NCBI GenBank assembly: GCA_013397455.1
Contig: VYZB01000375.1
Coordinates: 164,950 to 228,949 of the forward strand
Length of the DNA: 64,000 nt
Direction of reading: 5' to 3'
From: Crotophaga sulcirostris
Lineage: Eukaryota; Chordata; Aves; Cuculiformes; Crotophagidae
Shown: in pieces, positions 1-12,902 of the stretch
How the letters are laid out: each line of letters starts with the position of its first letter
Position numbering within the stretch: the stretch's first letter is position 1
Translations under genes and position numbers: made by a program
The notes under the pieces: model-generated
What the model saw: the letters and a program-made list of their open reading frames with translations, nothing else
Told to the model about the DNA's origin: nothing
The model's database searches: none

Positions 1-2544
1 GTAACCAAAGCAACCCTGAACAGGAAGTGGAGTACGGAGGGATTTAAGCACATTTAGAATTTGACAGTTCTGAAAAATAAGGAAGGTCTGTCGCTGTCAA
101 GGGCTTAAGGACTTTTGGCCTAAAATCTAATTTAGGCAGAACTGAAGGTGAATAAGTTTCACACCAAATTTCTCTTTACCAAATCTTCTCAATACTTTCT
201 GTTCAATACGCAGAGAAATGAGGTTCCCATAGAGCTAGGAGGCCCATCTAAGTTCTAAATATAATATGGAGGTGTTGATCTGTCTCTGCTGGATACAGAG
301 GAATCCTGGGACAATTTCGTCCCAGCCCAAGGCAGTTTAGTTAGATGGGACGTTAGGTTAAACCAGATTAATATTCACAAAACAGACAATTCCATTGATT
401 GTCCCAGACAATGGAAAGTAGGATTTACCTGACTTAATGTTAACCATATATCCTACCTTAACCTTACAGGCAATGGAAAAATTCCCTTCTGACATTTCTA
501 CAGCTTGATTCATTTCATACTACGGACAATGACTGAAAGACACAGAAGAATCACACCCAGTATCTATGAAGTGAAACAGGTTAAAAAATGCTTCTATGTT
601 TTTAGGTAGGACATTTTCTGAGAGTTGAAAATCCCTTGAAATTAAAAATGCCTGAGAAAAAAAGATACATCAGTCTGCAGATGAGGTTTAGACAGCCACC
701 TCCTAAGAAGACTAAAGTCCAAGATCCCAAACAAATACCCTGTGACTGTCCAAGCTTTGTCTATTGGGGAATTTTATTTTCAGGAATGCTCACTGTGTAC
801 AATGAAAGTCTAAAGACATAGTTCAAAACTCTGGTTTGCACTGGAATGCAAAATAGGTAGTATTGGATGCTGCATTGCCTAAATGCAGATCTCCCAAAGT
901 CACATTATAAATATCCAGGAGATTAAGTTCTTGAATCCAAGTATCATAAAAGGAACCCATAAGTCCTCCTAAATCCCAGAATAATCATTTATGGGCCATA
1001 TTATTTAAGTGAAAAATACTGAAGTTCTCATGTGTTTGTAGGATCTTGCATTAAAAACAGAAAAAACCTCCAAGATTACTTTGAATAAGCATGGAACATG
1101 AAGGTGAACAAAACCTACTGGACTTGCTGTTCTTTCTCACTCTGTCCATTAAGCGGTTTCAAAATACAAGACAGACTTTCTTCATTCTGCCACAAGTTTG
1201 TCCAGACCACAGCAATCAATGAGCAGGCCAAGATAAAGCTTTGTAATTTTTAAGAATGAAAATCAGTTCTACCTGTTCACCGTGCGAATACTACAAAAAT
1301 TGATCTCACAAACACTCACCCATTTTGACTCCCCAGTGTGCAAATTATCACTTCACAGGCTTGCTTGACCCAATATTGCTCTCAGTTCTTCCCAGTGGGA
1401 ATTTTTACTGACATTAACAGAGTTTCTTCAAGTTAATGCTATTCCCAAAGAGAAGATATTTTGACTGTTCAGTTTTCTGTAACCCTGTTTAGGCGATGGT
1501 CTTGAGTGCCTCAGAAAAGAATCAAGTAGATGAGAGGGAAACAATGAGAGGTAGATTGCCGTGGGATCTTGTATTTGCCCATTACCTCATCCTGAAATAA
1601 GAGAATTTAAGTTTGTTCACACTCTTTGGAAACTTTGAGCAATTCCTACTGAAGAAAAAAATTGCTTATTTAACCCTCTCCTCAGTGATCATAAGCAAAC
1701 AAATGAACTAAAAAAGATGTTAGTACCATTTTTGGATTCATACTTTTCTCTGAATACTGTGAAAGTAATGTACATGAGTGCAAGAGTAGAATTTGATTCT
1801 GAAACAGAATATTTCCTTTTGAGAAATTAAAGGATAACATCATGCTGGCAAGATATTTACCTAGAATATACCTCCAAAAAGCAGAATATGTTAAATTCCA
1901 AATGTATGCACATGTTTAAAAAGTTAATGTTTTAAGCTTTCTGCCTTCTAGACAAGTGTATCTAATCTAATTAGTGCTTTCCAGCCAAACATGGCCATAA
2001 GCAGGCCCAGAGTAAACTGATGACTCAAAAGACACTTCCCACCTCAGGCCTTTCCTGCTCCTCAGTTTATCCTAAAATTTTGAATGTACCTTGCAAAATA
2101 TGACTTAGTGTTATGATTTTGTCATTGTTTAACTTCACACTGCTACAGCTGAACTCAAAGAGACTTTATCTCTTCACTTTTGTATCAATTGTCCTAGACC
2201 AACACAAGCAAAGAGAGCATCAGGTGTCCTAGCATGGAAGCAATCCAAAATATTTGGTAGTACTTTTTGTCAAAAAAACATAAAGCAAGAAAGATTAAGA
2301 TGATATTTCTCATTTTATCCCTAATGTAGTAGCAGTTAAATTTATGTCCACTCTGTAGTTCATCTGCTTTTAATTGTGCTGCTTCAGCAGTACCAAAGAC
2401 AATGCCATGAGCCTCAGAAGGCTTCATTGTAAGACCATTTCATAAGAGCTGGATTCATTTTAGCTCAGGTCTATACAAAGCTGTATCTCCTGGTTGCACT
2501 ATGGAGCTACCCCAGAGGGAAACTTCATATCAGAGCACAGGGCT
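1..2544. other. Non-coding AT-rich spacer
   Basis: No exon, RNA gene or recognisable repeat is visible. The only open frame of note (636-821, 61 codons, plus strand) has no domain, no coding-like composition and no splice context, and is most likely a chance frame. The sequence is AT-rich with few CpG. It could be intronic or intergenic; nothing here separates the two. Confidence 0.6.
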
Positions 2545-2694
2545 TGAAGTGGTGGAGTTTCCTCCCCTAGAAGTGTTAAAAAAACCTGTAGACATGACAC
2601 TTGAGATGGTTTAGTAGGCACAGTGGTGTTGGGCTGATGGCTGGACTAGATCCTAGACGTCTTTTCCAACCTTAATGGTTCTATGACTCTATGT
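2545..2694 (+). mobile_element. CR1 LINE 3' end, older copy
   Basis: This stretch aligns by eye to the terminal part of CR1 ORF2 and its 3' UTR: a GTGGTGGAG block, a GTTAAAAAAACC version of the usual GTGTTTAAG segment, ATGGTTTAG (the family stop region), then GGCTGGACTAGAT and CTTTTCCAACC, ending in a decayed ATTCTATG-type tail (TTCTATGACTCTATG). It is strongly 5'-truncated and clearly diverged, so it is an older insertion than the copy 300 bases downstream. It has no coding capacity. Confidence 0.8.
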
Positions 2695-2992
2695 GACTGA
2701 AGAAATTTTGACTCTGAAGAAGCAACTGAGTATAACACAGACTTCTTTGCATGACTTTGCATTGTCTTCCTACACAAGGTTACCCTCTAAAAGAGTAAGA
2801 TGACAACTTTCACTTTGTAGCTAGCTGTTTCATATTACAGTGACCCTTGACACATGCATGCGCATCGCCTACCAGAGTATTGCCTCTTCTCAATGAACCC
2901 AAGCAAATCTGTGATGCCAGTAATAACTGCAATAGTAGGAATATAAATATTTATTCCAATTATGGACAAATGTGCAATGGATGAACTATTTA

Positions 2993-3171
2993 AAATGCGC
3001 TGCCCAGGGAGGTGGTGGAGTCGCCGACCCTGGATGTGTTTAAGGGAAGACTGGATGAGGCACTCAGTGCCATGGTTTAGGTGATGAGATGGTGTTAGTT
3101 TTGGCTTATAGGTTGGACTTGATGATCTCAGAGGTCCCTTCCAACCTGGTTATACTGTGTGATACTGTGAT
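2993..3171 (+). mobile_element. CR1 LINE 3' end, young copy, GTCGCCGACC subtype
   Basis: A short 5'-truncated CR1 begins at GCTGCCCAGGGAGGTGG, runs through the last codons of ORF2 (stop at GCCATGGTTTAG, i.e. Ala-Met-Val-stop) and the 3' UTR stem GGTTGGACTTGATGATCTC...CCAACC, and ends in an ATACTGTG-type tail. It shares GTCGCCGACCCTGGATGTG and AAGGGAAGACTGG with the minus-strand copy at 45581-45753. Most other young copies here read CACCAACCCTGGAGGTG and AGAGGAGA/AGAGGAGATTGG instead. It is well preserved, so probably a relatively recent insertion. Confidence 0.9.
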
Positions 3172-6100
3172 TTGTGTAAATCATAGCTTCAAACTTAGTT
3201 TTTTAACTTAGCTGTTAGTATCTTTTTTAAGATTTCTGTCCTATCATCCAAAATAGTGTTTCAGAATGTCAAATCAATTACAAAACAAAATAATTAGTAG
3301 ATATTAATTTTCATTCCCTCTTCCCATTTGATCAGTAGGGTTCTACAGGTTTCAGGTAGGGATCAAGTTTTGTTTTTCTTCATATTTTGAATGCACAGTA
3401 TTTTATCTTCTTCCATTTATTAGTTTTGGTTTAATTAAGTTGAAGAACTAAGGAATATTTTTTCAGCCCATAATCAGACAATTACGTAGAACTTTATATG
3501 ATTATCAGTGCTCCATATAACTAGTTCATTTTTAACTGTAAATGTGTCCCTCTTTATTCTACGATTTTCTAGTGGGTTTTTCTAATCACCTGTGTCTTAT
3601 CTGAAGCTGTTCTTCACTTCATTGATAGCACTCTGATATCTGAAACACCTGGCTAGGGAAGTGGCTGTAATGGATCTTTGAATTTCCTAGGAAGTTTACC
3701 AAACTGCAAAACATTCTTTGGCAGATTGAAAAGTTATGTGGATCTACTGTGAATTGAATAAAGCGCTGATGAAATCGAAGTATGTGGCTTTGAATCCAAC
3801 AATTGACACCTTTTCAATTGCAGTGTTTTATAAATAATTCTAGGGAAAATTTAGTAAAATTAAAAAAATAAAAACCTATCTTAATCAAAATTAAAAGAAG
3901 AGAGATCTCTATTAAAAAAAAGTTCTGGAAGTCCAACATTCATGTATCTTTAAAAATTGCTAAATATTATTTGCTCTCCAAAAGAAAGACCTCAGTAAAA
4001 TCAAGAGGCCTTTGACAGATCTTGCTGTCTGAATTATCAGTTTATATCAGTTATATGAATGAAACCGTGGAATTATCCAATAAACATTCCTTGGTCTCTT
4101 GATCTGTTCCCCGATCATTTCCCTGACATCAAGAGATATGCGCACATAGACAGGGAAGGATTCATTAATATCTGGACTGAAAGTTAGTGAATAATCCAGG
4201 AGTTCATTGATGAGACAATCTGATCACTGCAAGACTAGGTGATGCTAGGAGAAAAGGAAAAGAGGAGTCCAGGATTAGACAGGACACAAGTGGGAAGGGA
4301 TTGATAAGCAAGTCAAGGGTATTCTCTTGTTTCCACAGGTATCCTGGGGTCACCACACCAGTCTTCCCCTAGTCCTTACTTCTGGTTCCCTACCATCAGA
4401 TAAACACTTGCTTCAACTCACTAGGATGCTTGTTTTTCATTGCTAATGGGAGGTTACTAATTGCAATATTCTCCCAACTTAGATATGGTGCTGTCAAACA
4501 GCAACCACAGTAAAAAAGCCAAGGGAAGCCCCCAGGCGATGCCGTCCTTACAATGACTCTTTGGAATCACCAAGCACTTTGGTATCCTTGCATCCCTAAA
4601 AATTAAAACGCACAAAATTAATCATTTCCCTTAGATAGCTAGATAAATCCTTGCCTGCAAGATCTGTGTGCCGGAGGTGTTCCTTAATGCCAAATAAATA
4701 CTTAACCATGGGCTTCCCTGGGTAATCATGCCTAAACTCTGCCCTGAAGGCAACCATCCTTGGCGCTGATGAGACACTGGAAGAAGCATATTGCATGTTT
4801 AGATTAAATATAAGTTGGAAATCTTTCCCCTAAATCATCTTCTTTTCCCTGGAATTATCTGCTTCTGTTTGGGTCTATTATTTCTGTTTTATTCAAATTG
4901 AAAAATAAGGTCCATTATTTGTCATAGGTTCTGGCTGTGCTGGATGGATCTTTGGTATAAGAAAGATGAGATTTCTGGCACTGGCAATTACAAACCTTTT
5001 CCAAAAATGTTTGAACCTACTCGCATACCTTAGGCTGGATAATGAATTATATTTTGTGGTGTGCCGGCAAGGACCCTGGGATATTTTTCACCTTCTTTTA
5101 TTGCACTGAAAAAACATCAGGCACACATTTGCTGCACAAACGATTTCCTCGGCAGGGATATTGGGGGACAATCAATCCCTTTCATCTTCAAAGTTACTTT
5201 CAATGTATTTTGATTTTTCTTTTAGGAAAATGTAAGTACATTCCAGCTAAACAAGAGAGAACAAATTGTATGTGACTTTTGCCCTGTATTCTCAGAAAAG
5301 GAATTCTGTCTTATAGGATATCCATATAGGACACAGATTAATCATTAAAGAACTAATTTTATATTTTCCTTTCTTCATGCATTTGATACAAAGGAAACCC
5401 TTAAAAATTCTCATCTCTTATATTCTTTGCCCAGATGGAAATTCCCTGCACTTTTGTCCATGTAAACACAGAATTAGTCTCCTGCAAGTTTAGGTGGTGG
5501 CAGTTCCTGAACACAGTCATATTTTGCAGATAACAGGATTAGCTTGGATGTGGGTAATAAGTTGGTGAATCTCCCCCTGGCCATTTCTCAACACTGTGAG
5601 AGCACTAATCCTTTATGCTTTGATGTCTTCTAGTTTTCCATCAGGTGCAGCTCGGCACTTTTGTCCTGGGGCAGTCAGCGCTCTTATAAGATCTCATAGT
5701 GTCCTCATTAGCTGCGCCTATTTACCCAGCCAGCCTGTTGAACCCAATTTATAGTTTATGTGATTAATTCCCAAAGTACAGTAAACCCTAGCTTTAAGGC
5801 TCTCTAGTATATGACTGCATCTCATATAAGGGCAAACACTAGCTACTGCTCTTTTGTTATATGACTTCCCTATATATAAAACTGTAATAATTTTGCTCTC
5901 AACTGCACATTAAACATCATTATATATACCTCCTTTCAGACATACAGCCTGTAAAAATGTTGCACATTGGATCGTAAACAAACATGCATGCACAAGATTA
6001 ATTTCTCAGTTCTTTTCTATTTTTATTTTAGAAATCTATGTCTTTAACATTTTATATTACAATATTGATATTGTTGAGTAAGTCTAACAAGGCATATAAT

Positions 6101-9100
6101 TTAGAACTGTTTATCCATGGAATTGCAGGTGACAAAGGCTTAGCAGTCAAAGTAGCAGCCTATAACCACTGGCACATTTTTTTTTTTTAAACATGCAGGG
6201 TTTGTAGATAAAAGACTTATGTTGAGAATTTTTATGCAGTCATTTAAGTCAACCGATGACATCTGTCAACTCTGCTGTATTTTCTCCTATTGGGATATGA
6301 ACTATGTGAGTTGGATCTCTGGTAATTTGCATGCGAAAGAATGTTGTATATTTTTTTAAATAGATGATCATTTTGAGCTCTCTCTCCTCAAGGGTTCATC
6401 GGGAGATGCATGCTGCGGGTCTTTTTTTCTTATATTTTCCATCCTTCCAGTTTCAAAAAACCCCACAGCTCCTTGGAAGTTTCAGTTAGACTGGATGATC
6501 CTCTTCACAGAAGCAAAACACAAAATCAGAAAATCTCAGAGTATTTTGACTAAGATGCAGAGAGGACAACAGAGCAAGCACATGCCACCAAAGTGTTTTG
6601 TTTAATCAAAGAGACCAAACTGTATCACATGCAAAGACCATATTAGAAATAATTGTGATACCTGCATAAAATCCCCTACAAATATCAGAAGACCAAAATG
6701 TTACTTTAAAGCTCTTTATAAAAATGGCAAACATACAGCTCTGGCCACTGAAAAATCTCGTTTTGATTTTGAATGATGCTTGGTCTGTTGTTTGTTCAGT
6801 AGCTGTAGTCCTGTCTGATAACTGGTATGAGATCCCAACTAGCCACAAAATACCCTACTTCAGTGAAATACCCAGGGGAAAGTAGCTTGCAGCTCTGTGA
6901 CCTTCCCTTAAGCTACATAATCAATAAATCTTGAACTTGACCTAGAGTGATGAACCACCTGGAAGGGTAAGGGAATTATTTAAACTTTATGCCCTTTTGT
7001 CCCTTCATATTTCCAGTGAGACCTATCTGCAATATCTGTCTACAAAGGTCTGGCTGCGACAACCAACATAGGATATGTTTACACACAGTTATAGATATAT
7101 AGAACCTGACACGTGTATGTATATATTTACATAACATGAAATAAACAAAAAAGGACAGACACTATGGCAATTCATAACAATGAAAAGGTTTTGTGCGTTG
7201 TTCTTTCCCAATTCACCGTTTTTCTGCAAAACATCAGAAGGAATTCCCTTTTACTGAACAATACACCTAAGATGTTGATGTCTGGGCACAACTTTTCATA
7301 GAAAAAAGTCGATCAGTGTTCTGGTGAAGCTGTGAGTCAAATTCTGACTTTTTCACTGAGCTGCTGTACCTTTCTACTTCTCTCAGTAAATATTTCTTTT
7401 TTTCCCACTGTACTTGTCTGTCATTGGAATGTGAAGATTTGATGAATTTTCTTGAATGGTCCTCTCAGCAATGAATGGGATGGATGTTCCAGCAGCTCAG
7501 TCAGAGCCTGTATTGCATAAGAGTTGGAACTTCTAAGCATACCCAATGACAACATGCAAATGAAGTCTTGGGCAGGTGTCTTGGACATGGCCATATACAA
7601 AATATCAGCTACATGCTGAATACTTCAACTGTTCCTGCTCACTAAGTCCTAAAAGCATCTGACTCATAGGTTACTTGTGTGCATTTATTTTTGCATAGAA
7701 GTCCTGGAGAGGATCTGTTTCTCCCCAAAATATATGTTAATTTTTTTTAAATGTGGAAAAATGATTTAATACATTTATATATTAGTTACATAAATATACT
7801 TCCAATGTTTTATATATTTATAACTTTATAAGATAAGGCAACATACATCACTACAGAACACACTCATCTACTAAAATTTTGAACAAGTAAGAAAAAATCA
7901 ACCTGAATCAAGTTCTAGCTTCTCCAGCAGTAAAATGGTACAAGGTAGTTTTTATTGTCCTAATGACCTTGTGGTAAACAAAATTTCTTTTTCACTTATT
8001 GAGTTGAAATATTTTATATGCAAGAAACTATGATACTTGAGCTGTTTCAGTGTACATGAAGCTGCTTTTTGGAGATACTGAATAATTGCTACTCAGAAAT
8101 TGTGAACACCAGCAGTTCTGGAGTTCAAAAGCTGACCTATCACAACTCTGCACAATAAGCATGTTTTCCTTCCCCTTTTAATGTTGAGTTTTGCATTGTC
8201 TACTCTAAAGAATACACCATGTCTTTGAATATATTCAGCAAAAATTAATAAGTCCAATAAAAGAAGCAGATAACCTTATCAGAATTTCCTTGTGTCAGAT
8301 CGCAGACTGAGGAAATGAGCATTTGTATGAGCTTTTATAAAACTCTGTTTCTTCAATAATATTGCTGAGTGTATAATGGGAAATGAAAAAGGGAGATTGC
8401 ATATGTAATGGAAATTTTCTGATTTATATTCAAAATGCATGTTCATAGATACTTTGTAGTATTTACCAGCTCTAGTGAGCAGTACCTTGTCTCTCAATAC
8501 TCTGTAAGCAAATGACCCACAGCAGCTTGCAATAACTTAATGATCCATAAACAAGAAATAAATTGCAGTTTTTGCAAAAGTTTCAACTGAGATTTTTAAA
8601 AAATAGATGATAAATTTAAGGTTGGAATCTTTTGCTTAGATACTATGGGGAGTGATTTATTTCTTTTTTACAGTAAGGAACTCTCCAGTTGGTCCTGGTG
8701 ATGTCAAAAAGTTCCCCCTGTGGGAATGGTGCCAAAGCACTGGCACTGAAAAAAATATGTGGTATTGCATTAAAATTCTTTGTAGTCTCAGAACTGCAGG
8801 TGCTCTGGGTAGAAAACTTAATGTGAATGGCAGCAAAGTTTATTGATATAACAATAATGAAAGAAGAAAAGTGCTCCATATATTTATAATGATTTTCATT
8901 CAATGATGTCTTAGGGTTTTGTGAAAGAATTTGGATGACAGTGCTACTAATCAAGCAAAACAGAACCAACAGCATTATTCAATAACTCACAATTAGTTGT
9001 TTTGGAACCAGGAATAAAGAAACAGTTCTCCTGTCTTTGTGTCCCACACTATTGCAGGTTGCACTGCTAGAGCTAAAAGAATAAAGTACCTGTTAAAATT
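3172..9100. other. Non-coding spacer, no gene recognised
   Basis: Nearly 6 kb of AT-rich sequence without an identifiable exon, RNA gene or transposable element. It contains a poly-T run near 6179-6189 and AT-rich stretches near 7740-7830. A slightly more GC-rich part around 5640-5800 (CTCATTAGCTGCGCC, GTGATTAATTCCC) could be a conserved non-coding element, but only alignment could show that. The open frames (for example 5042-5275 and 8643-8975) have no recognisable domains and are treated as chance. Confidence 0.55.
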
Positions 9101-9431
9101 TAGAATCGTAGAATCATAAAATATCCTGAGCTGGAAGGAACCCTCAATGACCATTGAGTCCAGCTCCTGTCCCTGCACAGAACAACCCCAACATTCACTC
9201 CATGTGTCTGAGGGTGTTGTCCAAATGCTTCTGCAAAATTGTCAGGCTTGGTGTTGTGACTTCTTTCCTGGGGAGCTGTTCCAGAGCTCCACCACCCTCT
9301 GGGTGAAGAACCTTTTCCTACTATCCAACCTAACCCTCTCCTGGCAGATCTTCCTGCCATTTCTTCAGGTCCTATCAATGGTTGTTAGAGAAGAGCTTGC
9401 CATCTGCTTCTCCTCCTCCCCTTGAGAGGAT
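9101..9431 (-). mobile_element. CR1 LINE 3' region, older chicken-like subfamily
   Basis: Read on the minus strand, this is a CR1 3' end. The plus strand shows AGAATCGTAGAATCAT (complement of the tail), then GAGCTGGAAGGAACCCTCAATGACC, TGAGTCCAGCTCCTG and CCACCACCCTCTGGGTGAAGAACC, then CCTCTCCTGG and a CCCCTTGAGAGGA block. This arrangement differs from the TTCCAACC/ATACTGTG copies elsewhere in the window and matches a different CR1 subfamily. Both strands carry short open frames (9100-9378 minus, 9147-9425 plus), but they are interrupted remnants or shadows. The 5' part of the LINE is missing. Confidence 0.85.
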
Positions 9432-10484
9432 ACGGTTTTGTGGGGAAAATCTTCAGGATAACTTGACCTTTACTGGTATTTTACACATCCTTCCCGGAAA
9501 TGTCAGATTCTGGTATAGACACTGGATCTCACAATCTTTCAGAATTGTAGCATGTAACCTCGTGTAACCTGTGCTGATTTTAAATGATTATTTAAGATCT
9601 CTCTAAGCTAGGGTCTTAGCTTCAAGCTTAACTGAGTAGGTTGTACTAAAAATGTGTGATGACATTCAGACATTCATTGTCTGAAAGTAATCTAAATAGT
9701 CTTTTTCTTCAACGGAAAAAGCTAGATATTTCCCTTCCGAATCCACAAGATTGTTTATATGGAAATTTTTGACCTCTATTTGAGGAAACCATATACAATC
9801 GCTTCCTTTCTTGCCCTTCATTTCTCCTCCTTCCCTAGCGTATTTCTCACCTGCTGAAACCAATATTGTGGTCGTTTACTGGCCAGAGTCTTAGATTAAT
9901 GATGATATCTTGAGTCATCACCTGTGCAAGATATTATAGATTAAAAAATTTCTTCAGTCTATAATCATTAGTTATGAAATATTTTGGGAGAGATCATCTG
10001 AGTCTGTTCACATATGGTAACAAAACTCAAAAACCTCAGTTGGAACAGGACAACCTCAATTTCAAATTTTTCCAAAGCAATTACCTTTGTTTATGACCTA
10101 CTTGTCTTTCCAACCAATGAAAGGGGATGATGTAATCATCTCCAAGTCATGCTTCTTCCTTTCTTCCACATTCTTTCTATTTGATATGAGGAAATTCATA
10201 GTAAAAAAATCCTTATGGCTTGCTATGACACCTTGGAGTCAGATACTATCAGGTTAATCTGCCCATTGGTTAAAGCAGGTGGTATTCTCTATGCTTATAT
10301 TACATATCTAGACTTCTTTCAATATCAATGGAAAGGCATAGGTACCTCCACAAAAGAATATTTAATTTTCATGACTAAGTAGACTATGAATTTTCCTCTT
10401 TGAAAAACCTCTTTCATGTATTCACGTGGAGTTACTTACGATGTAAGAGCGTGCTCAACAGAAAAAAAGTGTGATCATTCTGGT
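9432..10484. other. Non-coding spacer
   Basis: AT-rich unique sequence between two CR1 fragments. I see no exon, RNA gene, tandem repeat or transposon end in it. Confidence 0.55.
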
Positions 10485-11011
10485 CCATTCAGGAAGATAA
10501 GACTGACATTTGCTCTTTCCAGTCCTCAGGGGTCTTTCTTAATGGCCATGACCTTTCAAAGACAGTTGAGAGTGACCTCACAGAGACATCAGCCAGCTTC
10601 GTCGGTACTCATAGTACATCTTATCAAGTCTCATGGACTTGAGTATGTCCACTTTGTTTAAATGTTCCCTAGCCTGGTCGTCCTCCACTGATGGTGAGTC
10701 TTCCTTGCTCCAGATTTTTCTTTTGGTCTCTGAGACCTGCAACTATGAAGGTAAATCTTACCAATGAAGACCAAGGCAAAGGCAGAATACGTTTCCCCAG
10801 TTTTTCTGTGTCACCTGTCACCAGGTTCCCTGCCCCATTCTGCAGCAAGCCTACATTATTCCTGGTCTTCCTTTTGATGCTGATGCACTTGCCAGAAGCC
10901 CTTCTTGCTGACCTTCATGTCCTTTGCCAGAATCAAAGCCCACGTGGATTCCTAACCCTGATCCCTGCATGCTCTGACAGTGTCTCTATAATCCTTCTGG
11001 GTAACCATATG
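10485..11011 (-). mobile_element. CR1 ORF2 internal remnant (endonuclease-RT linker), decayed
   Basis: On the minus strand this reads as the CR1 polyprotein segment between the endonuclease and the reverse transcriptase. Conceptual translation gives, in order and with stops and frameshifts, pieces resembling the family's RACR..., KKGFW, NLVT/GDT-like, SAFALVF, VEDDQAREHLNKVDILKS-like and EDW..ANV stretches. The match is by recalled family pattern, not a database search. The plus-strand frame at 10691-11065 (124 codons) is antisense to it and is not a gene. The fragment lacks both the LINE 5' end and the 3' UTR and tail, so it is an old, internally broken piece. No complete catalytic domain is present. 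Confidence 0.75.
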
Positions 11012-12535
11012 TGCAAGCTGATGACAACTATCATTTGTACCCTTCTATTTTACTTATTTTCATAAATTTGGAACATACCAGGTCTATGAATATGAAACAT
11101 TGTTTTTATCATGATTTATTAAGATACTGACGTCATAAGCAGCCCTGGGCAAGAACTGGATATTCTGCTTTGCACATTTAGTTCTTTTTGCTTTTTCTGA
11201 AATGTTTTTTTTCTCTTAAGTGAAACTGTAAAAAATAATGTTATTAGGGCACCAAAAAAATCTATCACAGAAAATCTCTTTTATTTTGTCTTTCTCAAAC
11301 TTAATATTTTTCTCCATAACATTGTTTTCTGTCTAGAAAACAATATCAAATAAGAAAATGGAAATATTCCATTCTAAAATACTAGGAAAAAAAAGGTCAT
11401 TGAAATTGACAGTTTTAAAAAATGTATTAATTTTTGATGCTAATTGTATTGACTCTTTAAGACAATTTCCAACCTGCAGTAAGAATGACTTAAGACGAGT
11501 TTGTGACTATATATTCCAAATCATAATTTGACTAATATCAGCAGACTTGTCTTCATACCCCTAATAAACTTCTCTTTTCTCAATCCCTTTGAAGAAGATT
11601 TACAGTACAATAGAAAAGCACACTGCAATAATTTATTTCCATATGTACCCCTTTATAAGTACATGGGGATATAAACATCAGTATGCTAGCAATTCTAGGT
11701 ATAAACATAGAGATAGATATATGTACAGTCTTTTCTTATTAAAAAGAAGGATTTTTGCAAACTACTAAAGCATTGTCCTCTAACCTAATTCCTGAAATAC
11801 TGCAAAACATAATAGACAAGGTCTGTGCCTGCAGGGAGAATTTCTTTCATCCCAACTTTCCATGTCTTCCTAGGGCATGTTGTCTTCCACCTCAGAAACT
11901 TCCCTTGACTCTTCCGGTTTTCTTCTCCTCATTTGTGCTTAATTCATTTCTCATCTGCACTGCACCCCTATGGCACTTATTCTGCCTCCATTTCAGAGGT
12001 TCATAAGTCATAGTCTTTAAGGAACTGTTTTTCTAAGTTGTGCCCATGCAACTGACATGTCCTGCTTGAGGGAGTATTCCTTCCGTGCCTGCTTGATAAC
12101 AACACACAGTTTCGCTGATTTTGCCATTTTACAGGCTTTTGCCAAGCTCTCTGTCTTTTCTGGTTCTGTTACTTGCACTGTTTGTCAAACTGGTTCAAAA
12201 TAAAAAAAGGATTTTTGGGGCCATCCCAGATTAGCTAATTAGTGGTGCCAAGAAAGGCTGTTTTCTTGTTCTTCTCAATGCAAGTTTAATTTAATCTTTC
12301 ATGACTGAATCTGAAACAAAGGTGCATCATTTGATGTCTGTGTTTATTGAATTGTCCTATTGATTTCAGTTTAAGGGCACCATGAACTATTTTCCATGTA
12401 AGGGAACCAGGATGCCCTTGGTATGCTGCAGTAAATTGAAGAAAAAAGGTACTATGAAATAGACTGTGTTACAGGACACATTCATGCACGAAAATAAAGA
12501 GTGAATTTCTAAAATATTTGCTCATTTTCTGCATT
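11012..12535. other. Non-coding spacer
   Basis: AT-rich unique sequence. The plus-strand frame at 11755-12006 (83 codons) is leucine- and proline-rich, with no recognised domain and no start context that supports it. No repeat family is recognised. Confidence 0.55.
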
Positions 12536-12648
12536 AGAATAGAAAGGAATAGAATGGAATGGAATGGAATGGAATGGAATGGAATGGAATGGAATCGAAT
12601 CGAATCGAATCGAATTGAATCGAATGGAATTGAATGGAATGGAATACG
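12536..12648. repeat. (GGAAT)n / (GAATC)n pentanucleotide microsatellite, left part
   Basis: An almost pure pentamer array starts as AGAATAGAAAGG and moves through GGAAT repeats, a run of CGAAT units and back to GGAAT. It stops exactly where a plus-strand CR1 begins. The same repeat resumes on the far side of that CR1, so both parts are best read as one original array split by insertion. The short open frames over it on both strands are products of the repeat. Confidence 0.95.
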
Positions 12649-12816
12649 ATGCCCAGGGAGGTGGTGGAGTCACCAACTCTGGAGGTGTTTAAGAGGAGAC
12701 TGGATGAGGCACTCATTGCCATGGTTTAGATGATGGGTTGGCGTTAGTGTTGGGTTATAGGTTGGACTCGATGATCTCAGAGGTCCTTTCCAACCTTGTG
12801 ATACTGTGATACTGTG
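12649..12816 (+). mobile_element. CR1 LINE 3' end inserted inside a pentanucleotide array
   Basis: 168 bases of young CR1: GCCCAGGGAGGTGGTGGAG, CACCAACTCTGGAGGTG, stop at GCCATGGTTTAG, 3' UTR stem GGTTGGACTCGATGATCTC...TTTCCAACC, tail GTGATACTGTGATACTGTG. Both flanks are GAAT-type pentamers, so the LINE landed within an existing microsatellite. It is too short to encode anything but the last codons of ORF2. Confidence 0.93.
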
Positions 12817-12902
12817 GAATGGAATGCAATAGAATAGAATAGAACAGAATAGAATAGAATAGAATAGAATAGAATAGAATAGAATAGAATAGAATAGAAT
12901 AG
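12817..12902. repeat. (GAATA)n pentanucleotide microsatellite, right part
   Basis: The array continues as GGAATGGAATGCAATAG and then about fifteen near-perfect GAATA units. It runs directly into the complement of an old CR1 3' end, so it probably grew from that element's terminal tail (ATTCT-type when read on the minus strand). Confidence 0.95.

Noticed and set aside
545..580. Minus-strand Asp-Thr-Gly tripeptide in a short open stretch, reminiscent of a retroviral-type protease active site
   Set aside because: A three-residue match with stops nearby and no flanking protease, RT or LTR signals in 1-2544 is well within chance.
10691..11065. 124-codon plus frame
   Set aside because: It is antisense to a decayed CR1 ORF2 fragment on the minus strand.
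12518..12733. Repetitive open frames on both strands with a five-residue period
   Set aside because: They are translations of the GGAAT-type pentamer array.
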